Shown in pieces: positions 23,251-37,288 of a stretch of DNA of 64,000 nucleotides. This DNA comes from Augochlora pura (lineage: Eukaryota > Arthropoda > Insecta > Hymenoptera > Halictidae). How positions within the stretch are numbered: position 1 is the first letter of the stretch; each line of letters starts with the position of its first letter. Location of the stretch: contig NC_135781.1 in the NCBI RefSeq assembly GCF_028453695.1, forward strand, positions 12,089,640-12,153,639. The letters are read 5' to 3'. A program made the position numbers and the translations under genes. Below the pieces are notes generated by a model that did no database searches, was not told the origin of the DNA, and saw only the letters and a program-made list of their open reading frames with translations.

Positions 23251-24882
23251 TAGTTACAATTTTTAACAATTAATCTACAATAATTTGAAAATTCATATAG
23301 ATCTGAAAGGTTTAACACAATTGAAAAATATTACAATAGTTATACTACTTAGAACTTACGAAAAGAGAAAGTTGAGTAACCATCAACTCGAGTTATTTTA
23401 AAATTTCCAGCAGCTCATTTAAAATTCATTATCACTGCCGCTTTATCGTATCTCATGAATTGAACTTTTAGTTGAAAAAGCCACTTCACCGTTCCTTTAT
23501 TCAATTATAAACATGTAAATGATGGTTATTTAATCTCGTGAACGATATCGTCGTAAGTGAGCGGTATCACTGCCAAATTTACAAATCTGTGAATACAATT
23601 TTAACATTTTTTGCTAGTTATGCACTTTTCTAAGCATTTTCAAAGCATTTGCATTTTCATTGCAAAATACATCTATGGACGCATAATGTAACAGAATGTT
23701 ACTACCTAAATTTTGATGGGAAAAGGGCGCGGTGAACTTTACACTTTCATATAATACGGGAAACGTTCATTCACTGGTGCGGTATTTATTCAAATAACCG
23801 GCCAAATCGACCCGTACATGATTAAAGTGCACTGCAAATCACTGAAACCGAATTAGTCGTTAAATAAATAGGCTTACCTAGCCTATTTGCACACAGAATC
23901 TGTTAATACCGTTAAAACCATCATAGAAATTGCAATGCGTCCAGAGATAAATGTGTACAGAGATAATTATATCACTCCAGAGTTCTAACGAGTGAATGTG
24001 ATGTTTAAAAGAACTTACTCTGCCACAACGAAAGTACCTCAAGACTTCTTTTACATTTTTCTCGAAATTAGATTTTTCAACTTGGCCGTCGTTACACTTT
24101 ATGTAGCGAATATTCTATGAAAATATTCTGAATAGAGTATTCTGCAACGTAGCGTATAACTTTTTTGACATGAAAATTATATAATTCCGTAGAAGCATTT
24201 GAAGTTTTTTTTTTAAGGTAGAAACAGTTTCTTCAAACAGCGGTCATTTCGATGATTATTAAAATTGTTGAAAACTTGTAAACTAGATTTCAGATATCAG
24301 TTGTTAGCTTACGAATCCAAAGAATTTAATTCAGACGTTCCAGTGTATCTCAACTATGCCAGCAATTAATGTTCTGCGAGAAGGAATTTCAAAAGTAACG
24401 AATAACTTCGTTATTCTGTACGACATTTATTTGTACAAAATTAAAAAACAAAGCTGTAACTTACATTCGCATTCTCTTATGAAAGACTAAATATTTTATC
24501 TAGTAATTATTTATAAAACAAATTTCAAAGGTTCGCTTATTTCTTAACACCTACGGATAATGTTTCCCCGGAATGGGCACAGTAATTGACACATTCGCCC
24601 TAGTGCAAAATAAACGCATTAAGAACGTCACGTCAGAGGTTAAGTCGACTTAGCGTGCCTAAACGGTCATAATCTGGTCCCGGTAGTTCCCGGAGGAAAC
24701 TTCTATAAAAGTTCCGTCTGAAAATAATAAGGCTGAATTAAAGCTATTACCGAGCGCGGTGTTAACCGGGCAACCGGTTACTCTATTGCGAAAGTTTCGG
24801 CGAAACAGGCTGCCGTTTTTATCGGTCGTTGTGAAAGTAAGCCCGTTAAACGCGATAAAAATGTACGTATTACAACGTGCGC

Positions 24883-24917
24883 GGGTGGGGGGAGGGGGGG
24901 GGGGAGTAGAGGGGAGG
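24883..24917 (+). repeat. G-rich tract, potential G-quadruplex
   Basis: Runs of 3, 6, 12, 4 and 2 G separated by one to five bases (GGGT GGGGGGA ... AGTAGAGGGGAGG). It meets the usual pattern of four G-runs with short loops. On the transcript strand it could also fold in RNA. Confidence 0.5.
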
Positions 24918-25421
24918 CTTTATCCCGTTATCTCGCGGATGAGTTGAATATTTTTAATTAACGGCGAAGTTCGCCGCGGACGGTTCGTTAATTCAACGTC
25001 CGATCGCCGAAGAACTTCCACACTCCTCCCGCTGCAACAAAGGACACGGCGACCGCCGCGAAATATCGAGCGAAGTGGAAAAATTTCCGTCCCCTTTCCC
25101 TCAGATTTCCACCCGGAATTTCTACCAGGCTCGACAACATGATCAAATACTCCCGCGCCATGGATCGCTTTCGAGCGATCTCGATCCTAGCCCCCCGACT
25201 TTTCCCGCTTTATCCTCGTCCTCAAGAAATCTCGTTCAATGTGTGGGACTGAATTCTTTCATTACTCGCTCCTCTCGATTTCTCCGCGACTCTCTCATCC
25301 ATTCTGGCGAGAACCAAGTGGCGTGGGGCAGGGGAGGGTCGAGGAAAAGCCGGCGAGAAGGAAAACAAGAGACCGAATGGAAGACGGAGCGCGTCGCGGA
25401 AGACGAAGCGGCGTGAGAAAG

Positions 25422-25470
25422 TGAGAGAGAGAGAGAGAGGGAGAGAGAGAGAGGGAGGGAGAAGGGGAGT
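25422..25470. repeat. (GA)n microsatellite
   Basis: GA dinucleotide repeat with two GG interruptions. Confidence 0.9.
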
Positions 25471-27381
25471 ATGGCGAAGAGAGAAGCGGGGTGGAGCGTC
25501 GAGATAAAAAAGAAATGCTTAACGAGGGCGATGCATAATAGAGGAAGGAGAAATCCACTGGTTGGCGTGCTGTGAAATAAATATATACCATTTGTCTTGG
25601 TCGCGGGGTGGGAAGTCGGCTGAATGAAAGAAACTTGACGCCGCGTCGGGGCGCGCGGGGTTGGGATCCGGCTGAATGTGTCGGCGCAGCTCGAAACTCC
25701 CGCGCAAAAACTTCCCGGCGAGGCGAGACGCCGGCTTCGACGAATACTTCCGTCGTCGGCGTCTTTAAAATCGACCAGCGCCGCCCCACGTGACATAATC
25801 CATTACCTTAAACGACGCTGTCAGTCCACCGTCTTCGGTACACGAAAATACCGGCGGCCATTTCCGCCCGGGCGTCGCATGTGCGCTCCGCCAAGGTATC
25901 CAGAGACATTTCTCACTCGTCCGATGGTCGACAGTCTTCGTTTGTTAACCGTCCATCCGCCGTCCCATCACGAGATTCCACCTTTTACCGGCGACCGTCT
26001 GCACCGAAATTTTGAAATTCGAAATGTTTCGAGCGGTCATGTGTGATTTTCTAAACCTGGAACGTCTGCGAACGTCGAGGCACGTTGGAACTGGGTCTTG
26101 TTGACTCTACTACGGTAGAACGGCGTCCATTAAGGAAATTACATTGACCTTATCTACATCTGCAAAGCTAGTATCCTCTAAATTGCCTGCAGCAATTTTT
26201 ATAGTGTATCTTGTATTTATCGAGCAGTCGCGCAGTGCGGCATGCTATGGACAATAATTGTTGCGCTTTTGGTATATCTACGGCTGTAAGAACTTTATAT
26301 TTATCAAATAATACATATTAAATGTTTTATGAAAAAATGAACAAAAAGAAATAAATAAATCCAATATATTTTACTCGTTAAATATAGAGTTAATCATGCC
26401 TGAAAACAAACCAAAGACACAACAATTGGTCACCCCACTATAACTATTAATATTACGAATTATCTTTATTGTCCTCGTTGTACCTTGAATATGGAAAATT
26501 TGAACAAAAGCTTGTATAATTTCATTTTACAGTTAAGAAAATTCCTTTCTTTTCTAATTGCTCTAGAACGAAACAACTCAAAATATGCTGCGTTTATTTA
26601 TTGTTTTTTTATTACAAAAGTGTTATATTACATTGCTATGTATTTTTTTCACGACCAACTGCTGCACTGAATATTATTCATCTTTTTTTAGAGAGATCCA
26701 TATATCGCGAAACGATTTCAAAAATGGCCAGTAAAAATTCCTCTGAAATTGAATAGTATATAGTTTTTTCAGATGGAAGTGGAAATTCAATTTAATCAAG
26801 AATTTTGAATGATTAATCAACCGGCATATGCGAGTCTGAAAATATTGAAACAAAAACTAATGAATTCAATTTTTGTTCAATTTTCTTCAATTTAATCGAA
26901 CTATGAGGCGTTACAAGAAAGAATATTTGAGAATTTTCAACTGTTTATTAACACGATCATTGATTAAATTATCTCTCAGTCGGTTGTAATTGATGAATGG
27001 GAGCCGTGAATCAGTGGATTCATTGATATGTTTTGATCTGACAGAGTGAATCACTGACAATGAGCATGTTCGATAGTGTGTACGTAAGGACTATCGATTG
27101 TATGCGCATCAGATATACGTCGACCTTGAATGAGATTTCATAGTATTGTCTGACTTTAGACTGCTGTTTGGTGAACAAAATTGAGTGAGATGAAAAGGTT
27201 TGCATTCATAATAAATGGATAGCAGAGTTTTATCTAAAATGAAATGTATGCTTGTGAACTGTAAGAAATAGAAGTTAGATCAAAATATATTTCTTCATTT
27301 AACACTTTTCATAGTTTCAATATAGCTAAAACAATACGACAGTATCATTGTATTCTTTTTCAAGTCTTTATAAATACATAT

Positions 27382-27635
27382 TTAATCCCTTGCTGTAGTT
27401 TAACGAGTCAGACGCGTGGAGATTTCAAACAAATGACAAATTAACAAATTGTTAAGCATGGACGTTATTGCGTTTCTATAAGTACATGTGAAATTCTATT
27501 CTTTTGTCACCGATATTTAATTATTTAAGAAGATGTAAATATACAATAAATATAAAGTGTCTTTTTTTTCTAAGAAATTATTGTAATCGAAAAAGATCTA
27601 AATCAGTGTAAAAAAGTGGTACCGCGAGAGGTTGA
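27382..27635. mobile_element. TTAA-type MITE, CCCTTGC...ACCG family
   Basis: Left end TTAATCCCTTGCTGTAGTTT; right end GTGGTACCGCGAGAGGTTGA. More diverged than its relatives at 4182 and 9075 but aligned through aacgagtcagacgcgtgg, gaagatgtaaat and acaataaatataaa. Non-coding. Confidence 0.6.
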
Positions 27636-30600
27636 TCTGGTCACTCTTTCTAGAAATACATAATGTGCAAAAAGATATGCTAAAATGAACATAAATAATA
27701 TAAATAAATTCTTGAGATCTTTCAAGACTGCGCATTTATGACGAAAATGATTAAGTGAAACATTAAACAGTAATACTGTCAAAAGAATTTGAAATTCTGT
27801 TTATGTTGTTAATGAAGGAAATCAAGAAGGAAAAAAATCTATGCAGTTTCTTGCAATCGTTGCACAAAATATTGATTTTACGTATAACTACATTTATACA
27901 TTTAAGGAATTACTGATACTGATTCGCAACTCATTGAAATTATTGAAGTAAAAAATGAATTTCTATGTGGCTTATGTAACATACAAGTATAGATAAATTT
28001 TATATTCCGTAACAATTCACATAACTAATGACAGAATAAATCTCAATAAAATCCACAAAATATTTACTTAAAACTATTATGAATTTCGCAAGGATATTTA
28101 GAATTCTATAACTAATATTTAATAAAAATGTCAAATAAAAATGCGAAATAGCCAGGCACGAGTAAAGCGCAATGTACACCGTAACACCAAGCCATTTTTC
28201 CACGAAATTAATTACTTCTCGTGTCGACTTGGTCATCAATAACTAATTGGTCAATAGAATTACGCACTTTATTAGCGAACCAATGACAGCGATGTTGGTG
28301 CGCGCCACACAGGCTGGCGTCCGCCGAAAATTTTGAGCGTTGTTTATGGCACACCGAGCAGCATCGTTCGCCATTATGGTCGGCCGTTAACGTTTAATCA
28401 CAGGGGATAGTCGGCGGTCAGAATCACTTTGCGCGCGGCGCGGGCCAATCGCGTTCAGACCTTTACATCCCGATCCGATAATTAGTCGGAACGATTTTAA
28501 CGAAGACGGGGTGAACCGTTTTATTTGAAGAGCGTTAGTACTTCGCGCAAATATTGAGCGATGCTCTTCGAACGCCAGAGAAACGGAGAATAAGGGAGCG
28601 GAGCCCGTTTATCTCTCGGTCCGGGCTCCATTTCTCAGTCGAGGCGTCGTCCCTCGGAAATTTTTAAACGTCGAAAAAAGATCCGCGTGGTCGCGTCTCG
28701 CCAATCGTTCCTACGTTCCTCGTGGTTAATAACTTTCCTTTTTCGTGCGGCGATTAATCACCCGGAACGCTTCGACTCGCTGCTTTTTAAAGAGGCACAT
28801 ACTCTACCATCCACCGAATCCACGAGTTTCCCTAATCGCTTGCCACATTGGAATGGGGAAGATCTACGAGGTAGGTCTGCAAAGTAATAAGACTGATTCG
28901 ATGTAATTTGTTATACAGGGTACTCGTTCGAAAACTTACAATCTAAATATTTCGAAAGCGACACTTTTTGGGCGAATAATGTTGCATACTAAAGTTACTA
29001 CAATTTTTCACCATTTAATATAATATGTGAAATTGTAGTCTACACATTACGAAATGTTAACAACGACTATACAAACGTTCAGATTTTTTACGTATGCACA
29101 TCCCACTTAGTAAGTTATTTCACGTTCAATTTGTTTAATCTACAATTGTGTTAACGACGCGAATTGTTTTAAATGGTTGTTTTAAGTTTGTTATAATATA
29201 ACAAATATGAAAGTAGAAACTATTACAATGTCACCATATTTTGCGCCGTTTCTGAGATATGTTAATTTGAAGTTGAAAATAATTAAGTATCACCTACAAA
29301 ATGATTGACATTCTCTAACTTATTATATAACATGTACAAGCAAATAATAATTTGACAAGATCAAGTTTTTCAAAAACTTGAAATAGAATTGCGAAATAAG
29401 AATTGCCTATGTTAATTGCAAGACACATACATTTAATGAAGATATCGTTTTTCTTTTAGCAATTGTAGTAAGTCGAAAAACAGTGTAACAATATCCTAAC
29501 GTTTTATATTTTACTTCATCATTTCATCCGCTATCTAATTATAATGTAACCTATGAATTCCAATTATATTTTTTAAAATTAAGTAACGATCATGAGTTGT
29601 TAAGAATGTTGTAAATTATTTTTCAACTGTCCGTCGTTTCCTTTTAATATCATTTCTACTGTTCTTAACTTGCAGTCGATGTAGAATAAAACAAATTAAA
29701 ATTTATGTTCTAACTGTTTCGCTTGCATTGCCGTACATTTCGTAAGCGCTCGCAATTGTGACTAAACAAAAGCGTTTAAACATGAACATTGTAACGAAAA
29801 CTACGGTACGGAAAATTCGAGCTGCTAACGAAACTGCGCTAAAAAATAAAGTAACGAAACTATTGTGTAAATGTAACAGCACTTTCGGACAATTTAAGTT
29901 AGCGTACACGTTTCCGTGAAAACGAATTTTCCATAAAAAGGTCGATGAAATGACTTTGTCAATTTTAAATATTCTATCATATAAATTGAAACAAATAGCC
30001 CGTAATGTTATTCGTTACGATTCACACCTTTTTATCTACCACTTATTTGGCTCGGGTTTATGGTGTTTCAACAATTATTAAAATTGTTTTAATTGAGCTA
30101 TCGAAAAAAAAATGTTTTCGCGCTGTTTATGAAGCTATGTTTGCAAAATAATTTCATTCCACCCGCATTCGTTTTGCTTTTCTCGTTAATTTTATATGCG
30201 ATACATCTGATTTATGATTTATCTTGCAAAATATATACTTACATTTGTTAGTAAATGATTTAAATGGTATACGGTTGGAAATGTTTTTTGCGCTTAATTA
30301 TTTTATCCTTAAAAGGTGTACCAACTAGAAATTATAAATTTCTAATTGCAAAACGGAATTCTTAAAGGAATTCAAAACGTAATTAACCAATGGAAATGTC
30401 AGGCTCGTGTGATTATTTAATAAAGAGTACAAAAATAAATGGGTATCGCTGTTTTTCTTTCAGCCTATTATAATAAGAAAAGAAAGATGAAAGGTTCGGA
30501 GCGACTACTGATCTTTGCTACATATGTAAACAAATTTTATTTTGCATAAATATCTTAATAAAATTGAGCAATTATAATGGATTGGCATAAAAATTAATTT

Positions 30601-31079
30601 TTAAAAACTAAATTTTAAGTAATCATAAATCAAATATAGGCGACACCGAAATGGGATAAGTTAGTTAATAATATAATATACGGCACATTTCTCTTCATTC
30701 GTTTCTTAATTTAATTTTTTATTTTCAAGAATTCAGACATGAGGTTTTGTAAACGCATGTGTGAACCTATATTTTCTAAAATAAATGTAAAAAAGTCGAT
30801 CTTTTCAAAGACTCGCATTACAATGTTACCTTAATACAGTAAAGCAGAATTGCAATTTTACATAAACATCCGCAGTCCACTTACAACTATCACGTGGTGT
30901 CTCTAATTATATTAGTAATTATATTGTTCAGCTGTCATTTCAGTTTATTCTAATGAACTACTTTTTCATCCTCTGCAGACTTCTCGTTTCATCGCGAAAC
31001 GAGAGCTTTTTAAAGGAAGTACCATATCATGATATCTAGAATCGACGAGGTCGTGTTTGACTGCATAATTACCATTTTT

Positions 31080-32230
31080 GCGGACGTCAAAAGCGCAATT
31101 TTTAAAAATACATTCTACGGCCGCCGCGGCGCGCCGCACCGAGTATCTGTCCTGAAACGGTGAAAACGAGTGGAAGTCGGGGACTGTGCGAACAGCTATC
31201 GCTTTGTAAAACTCGAAATAATTGGAAAGAGGCTAATCGGACGGCGCAACAAAAGGAGGAAATCAAAGCGACAAACTTTTGTAACGATGAAAAAACCGAC
31301 TTTGTAAAGGGTGGCAGATGTACGAGTACGCGCGCGTTACGTTAGAACGCTTCCAGCCGGCAAGTCTTTTATTTTTGTCTCTTCTTTCCTTTCCTAGTCA
31401 ATTTATTCGACCGAAAAAACGTTTGTGGAACGCGAGATACAAAGCGGAGAGGATTAGTCGAAAATAGTTGTCTTTGAATTTCGGTTGAATTATTCGGACA
31501 GATCTATTCGGACTTCTCGAGTCTACCGTACGTGCAAATAATTTCATAACGGTGGACGTCGTAGTCGCGTTGCTTATGGTTCGGAAAAAATTGCGCTCGT
31601 TTACAGGGAAAGGACGATTCCATCGATCGCCAGCGAAGCGAGGAAATATTTGTCAACGCCGCGTCGAGAGCATCCCGACCGGCCGCGTTTTCCGTGGGCT
31701 CCGCGTTATTTAGTATCTGCGCGTAAATATTCCGTTCGTCGGTCGATGGTTTATTTATTTATTTCTTTTCGTTTTAATGGCTGAAGGCAATTCCAGGAGC
31801 TCGAACAAAGGCCTCGCGATAATGTCGTGCTGTCATTTTCATAGAGAGATTTCCAGCGGCGCGCGGCCCTGGCTCGCTTCCATTTTATTTACATCGCTTT
31901 AGCGCGCGCGCGCGCGCACGAACGCGACATGCTAAATATGCGAACACGGGGCCAGCAATCACGGCGCGGTAAATAATGTCTTCCTGTCGAATTACCGAGT
32001 CACAAATCGTGTCGGGACAAACGACACGCTCTGTTTCGTATCAACGAATTGACGGCTCGCAATGCCGCGCACATCTACGGAAAATGCGAAAATTTCAACG
32101 CCGTCCGTGACTGTGTGCCGCACACCTTCGCCGAGTACGACGCACCCATAAAATTTATGATTACTATTAGCAGTAAAATGTTTCAATAACGTGACGCCAG
32201 TGCTGCGAATTTCACGGAAAAATGCTTCCA
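31080..32230. other. GC/CpG-rich intronic island with (GC)8
   Basis: A long GC-rich island, with an alternating GC tract at 31902-31917. No domain-bearing frame was recognised on either strand. Confidence 0.35.
31902..31917. repeat. (GC)8 dinucleotide tract
   Basis: Alternating GC, prone to Z-DNA. Confidence 0.8.
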
Positions 32231-32316
32231 TAAAATGTTCGATGAATGTGTAATATTGGCAATTAACAATTTAAAACTTGAAAGCAGATATATAAATATA
32301 TACAATACGATATAAA

Positions 32317-32358
32317 AATAAATAAATAAATATATATGTATATATTTATTTATTTATA
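32317..32358. repeat. AT-rich near-perfect palindrome
   Basis: Arms of 19 bases (32318-32336 and 32339-32357) made of taaa and tata units are separated by only TG. Capable of cruciform or hairpin formation. It probably arose from simple-repeat inversion. Confidence 0.6.
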
Positions 32359-35119
32359 AATATATTTATATATACGCTTTTAAGTTTTTAAAGTTATTAA
32401 AGGGAAACAATTTACAGGCATGCATGTAATTCAATATTTAATATGCGGATAAATAGAATAGTATGTAACTGTTTTTTCCCATACTTATTAGCCACGAATT
32501 TAATGATGAGCACATTATTATGACACAAGAATGCCAGGTTATGAAGTATAACGCAGTAGGAATCCATGCAATAGCCTACCAATAATTGCGAAATGCTTTT
32601 TTCCGATCTGGTGACAATATGGTCAGTTTGCACTCTCAGAGATTTCAGCCAAATTAAATACTGCACAATATCTACTTTGATCTAAATTGAGTTGTCAGTG
32701 CATAAGGGAAATAAGCAACGGATAGTTTCAGAAAATATATAGAAAATACCAGACAATGTTACTCTTTTCCAGTAGGCAATAAAGAATAAATTAATCAAAT
32801 AAACCAAATACAAATAAAGTACTGAACAATATTACTTTAAATTAGACAATAAAGAATGAATGATTAAAATAAACAAAATACGAATGAAGTATTAAGCAAT
32901 ATTACTTTATTCTAGACAATAAAGAATGCATGGATGAAATAAAGGAACGATACAAAGTGTGAGAATTGTCACGTACGTGCAAAATCGAAATATGGTGACA
33001 ACAGTGAAATTCGATTTAATTGTTGCTAAATGTAATAACATTTCATCGTATCCCCGTGCATATTAAAATGTACTCCGAGATGCTGAACTGCGCAAGTCAG
33101 AGTATATTCGTAGTACGTGTGCGAAAACATTTTCCGGAGAATGCGGGAAGTCAAACGATAGCGAAGATAAAGTTACTCTGTCCAATCTAGAGGAGTCTGT
33201 GACGGGCAACAAGACGATCATCCATTTAAAAAAAGAAGGCCGGAGGAAAGAAGAAGTCGTTTCTCCCCGAAAGAACCTCGGATTCTTTGAGCCCGTCTCC
33301 GCCCTCTTTTCACGCGACTGCTTCGCAAGCTTGCGATATTACGTCGGCCGGATCTCTGGTCCGAAGGAAAACGAACGAAATCTCCTGCTGGCGATCCGCA
33401 AATTGAACGTTGTAACCAATCAACGGTGTAATACAATCTGGCACAATACGTTGTTCGATATAACGTGTAACCGACCAGAAATATTTGGAAAAGTACGCCT
33501 GCCCGTCGATTACTTCTCTTAGAAGTTCGACGAAAGACAGGAGGATCTGCGGAACAGTCTTTGTTACTGATTGCGGCAGGTCGTTCAGAGATCATTCCTT
33601 TGTCCGCAATTGCTCGAGAAATTTATTATCATTTTAATATGGCGCTGAAGCACGTTTCATTTCACCAGACTTTTCCTCAGAGTTGGATATTATACGAAAC
33701 GTTTTGTATATATATTTATCTAAGATAATACAAACATAGTTCTTTGTTCGTATAGAAGTGTAGAATAATGCGAATAATTGTTGACTATTTTTGTTATTAC
33801 GTAATTTTCTAAGAACATGTTTACACTGTTAAAGTATTCAGAGTACCCGCGCATATATTTCGTAATGCTTGTTGCGCGTATGTTTACTTCTGCGCGATTG
33901 CACTGATCTTTTTATGCATTTCAGCTAATCTGGCAAACAATGTCTGAAATAAATATTAATGCGATCTTTGAGAGGAACAAATTACAATTTGAAAAATGGT
34001 GATCCTGAATACGATGGCGTATGAATACAGACACGATCATTTTTGTTTAAATCGATTATTTTCGGAATAAAATTTTATTCGAATTTATTTTTATTCGATT
34101 GGATATTTATTCGACAGCGCCGAATAAAATTCGATTCATTAATCTTCAACTGCTATTCGTCATCGTAACAAAATTCTGCCCAGTTCTGCTTTTCAAATTA
34201 TATTGCATAAGAGATTGTTATATATTATAATGCTATGCAAATTATGGTCGTAACAGATATATCCGCGTGTTTACGTTTCTGTTAGAAACGAAAATAGACA
34301 TGCATAAAACATATAATAAGGTTTTCTATGTCTCTTTGTTATACTTTTATTTCAGCTCGGTCCTTCATCGTGAAAGCATATGTTTGGTTAACATCGCTTT
34401 TGTAAATCATGTTGCGCATGGTAGAATTTTAGTTAATGCCCGCGATGCATTTACCACATTCCATAAATATATGCATTAAAACTGCCACCATTAAAAATAG
34501 AGCTATGCGCAGCGTTGCTCGTAATTTTGAAGTGACTTTTCACTTTCAAATGGTAGAACGCTGCGTTTGAATAACGTGAAATCTTATAGCATTGCGTTTC
34601 TCTAGATTAGACGATAATATAATTACAAGGATTTCGAAAACGCTTTTACTCTTCTTAATCAGATTACTGCACAATCTCTCACGCATGATGGTAATTATTT
34701 ACGCTTACGATTATATTTATAGTCTCACATTTTATAATATTTTGTACAGCGGTTCAACACATGATTAATTAAAATCATGTTACGAAAATTACATCTCTCT
34801 CATATGATAAAATTAATGCTGTCGATATCCGTTGCCAGCTGAATATCTTCAAACGTCAATACTTAATAGAATTATAGGAATTCGTTCATTGTAAAACTGA
34901 TCATTTTCATGTGGCCGACTCGTTGATTACCACTGAAATTTTAACTGACAATGAATATTCTCCCAAACCAGCCCAGATTTCGAGCGTTTCGCAAACGGAA
35001 ACCTTCCAGAAGCAAAATAAAACCAGCATTATTAAGAAATAATAATGAGGTTTACTACTGTGTACGAACAACTACAAGTGCATTCAACACCAATCCTTGC
35101 TATTTCTTAATCAAAGACC

Positions 35120-35960
35120 AAGGTTCAATAGCTAGGCCGCAACACGGAGGCCGTTCCGCGGAGGGTGCAGTCTCCTCGACTGTTCGTCATACTTGACAAC
35201 TGGGTCACCAATAAAGCGTTTCTTGGAAGAAGGGGCGAAGAAATGCATCGGGCAGGCCGGGCGAATGCACGGCTGCATTCTGTGGCCTGCGTGGCCTGGT
35301 GAGAGCTCGAAGTGGCGGGTATCAGCGATATATCGGGCAGCGGGGCGAGGTTTCCGATAATCGGCTGCGGAGAGGAACAAGACGACAACGAGCAGCTGGC
35401 TTGGCTCGGGCTCGGTGTTCGGCCTCGGGCTCGGGCTCGGCTCGGGCTTCGGACTCGGCTTGCGTACAATAACACTGGGGGCCGCAAAACGGGGCGTGGC
35501 CATTCGGCAGTGGTGCATCCTGATTTACGCCGTGAGCAAACAGCCGCGCAGCACTGGGCCTCGGTTATTGTCGGCTCTATAATTTGGGGTTAATTCACTA
35601 GGCGGCACTCGAGTTCAGGCGTCAAACCGCAGATCGATAGTTCCGCCCGCGTGCAGGGCTTGTCATGTAAATGTTGCGTGCATAATACCCCGCCTTGCGG
35701 CGTGCCAGGATCATTTCCACGGGACCTCCGGCCGGTTCCTTGTGTGTACCGCATCGTGGACACACCTGGACCCGAGCCTCCACCGCGTCGACCCGCGCCG
35801 CCGTTTCCAAATCCAGCCCGCAGGTAACTCATCACGCGGGCCGTTCCGCGAATTTGCGGCCGCGTCTCTGCACGGCGTCCGAATGACCTTGGTCAAAGTG
35901 GATTCCGTGTTCACTCGGTGAACTTCGGTGGCCGCTGAGTCGAGCCTGAAAATTGTTGTA
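35120..35960. other. GC-rich intronic island with a CAG|GTAACT site
   Basis: It contains a hexanucleotide GGGCTC/GGCTCG repeat (35401-35460) and, at 35821-35829, the sequence CAG|GTAACT preceded by a moderately pyrimidine-rich stretch (cgtttccaaatccagccc). The latter could act as a recursive splice point of this 20.7-kb intron, but the tract is weak. Confidence 0.35.
35401..35460. repeat. GGGCTC-type hexanucleotide repeat
   Basis: Imperfect repeats of ggctcgggctcgg and ggcttcggactcgg. Confidence 0.75.
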
Positions 35961-36564
35961 CATTTGGTTCTAAAACTACATGGGAAAACCTGAAATGAGG
36001 TTACATTACTGTAACTATTATCTCACTGTACTTTTTTTGTTACATGGTAATTAGATTTGCTACATTTCTTGATGTATTTGTTGTCGTTGCTTTAACATAA
36101 ATAAACGGCAGACGGCATCAGATGTCAAAATAGACCTCGAGTTCCGGGTCCAAAAATATCCGCACGTGGTACAGCAAAAGTTAAATGAACTAGTTACTTA
36201 TACGATTTACTTGTCTCCGACGAATTCACATAAATGGAGTTTTGCTGTATGCATATCTTTAGAGTCTGTGCTAAGAATAATGTTAAAATGCAACGGTAAT
36301 ATTGCATTTGGAATTAACTTCTAAGTGGTGACAACTATTTTAGTATTCAATAGTCGTGATGTCATGTAAAAGCGACTCGATAATGGAGATTTTATGTTAA
36401 ATTTGCTCCGTATCAACAGAGGTCACTTGAACTAATGGGTAATAAACGGTCTATGTATATTATATTTCGGTTGGTTATATCGCGATTCTATAACAGACCG
36501 GACAACCGACCTAGTGACTGTTCGCGCAGCCTTTATTTTCAGACGAATTTCGACCGTAATATTC

Positions 36565-36814
36565 TTAACACTTAGACGACCGCGCGGAATAACCTAAAAA
36601 ATTGCATACAAATAGCAGTATTTTATTCAGTAAAAAGAAAATATCAAACCAAGTTTATGAGGCATTGATTACTTCTTTGATATACGTACACTGTATAAAT
36701 CATAATAAAATTAAGAAGTTACAATGTTAATTAGCGTAAAAAATTCTCTGTTTAGTTATTGAACGACTTAATCTGAAACGGGGAGATGTCTCAGTTCGGT
36801 TGCCTAAGTGTTAA
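36565..36814. mobile_element. TTAA-flanked MITE, CACTTAGACGACCG family
   Basis: Left end TTAACACTTAGACGACCG; right end CGGTTGCCTAAGTGTTAA, with TTAA at both sides. Non-coding, 250 bases. It lies about 180 bases from another element (36998-37288) whose ends (CTTAGGCACG) are related. Confidence 0.7.
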
Positions 36815-36997
36815 ATAACCCTAATTGGTTAATCTACACCCCGAGTCTCTCCAACCAAAGCTGTTAGTTTCTTCATCTCCCCGCCATATTCCTTTCACCC
36901 TTATTGTGACTGTTCTTGGAACGGCGAGGTGAATGGAGAAGTCTCCGTGGGACTTTTTCTCGGGCCATCTGTGCTGGACACGTTTCACAAAAGGTCG

Positions 36998-37288
36998 TTA
37001 ACCTCTTAGGCACGGCTGGATTTTGCGCAAATAAAGTTTTTTTATAACAAAATTACCATTTCTCTTAATATATATTTTTTAGCTAGGGAGTATATCTTAC
37101 CCCCGGATATTGATTGATAATAAACTAACTCGTATCTGTTAATTACATATATTCTTTTTTTAGTGTATTGTATTATACATACACACTTTCACTTTAATCG
37201 TTTACTTCAATAATCAATAAAACAATTGAGTAAAGCATGAAACATTCACGAAAGCCACTACAGTGGCGCGTCGTGCCTAAAAGATTAA
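36998..37288. mobile_element. TTAA-flanked MITE, CCNCTTAGGCACG family (copy 2)
   Basis: Left end TTAACCTCTTAGGCACGG; right end CGTCGTGCCTAAAAGATTAA. The internal sequence matches the 8652-8925 copy closely (ggattttgcgc, cactttcactttaatcgttt, gccactacagtggcgcgtcg). Confidence 0.75.

Larger units (their letters stand above)
24640..26130. other. Large GC/CpG-rich island in the Ig4-Ig5 intron
   Basis: About 1.5 kb of markedly GC- and CpG-rich sequence. It contains a G-rich tract (24883-24917) and a GA microsatellite (25422-25470). Open frames on the - strand across the GA tract are low-complexity serine/leucine or proline strings, not protein. An alternative promoter, enhancer or replication-related island are all possible; nothing specific is visible. 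Confidence 0.4.

Noticed and set aside
25236..25796. Long open frames on the - strand across the GA microsatellite
   Set aside because: The predicted peptides are low-complexity serine/leucine or proline strings produced by the repeat and high GC; no domain.
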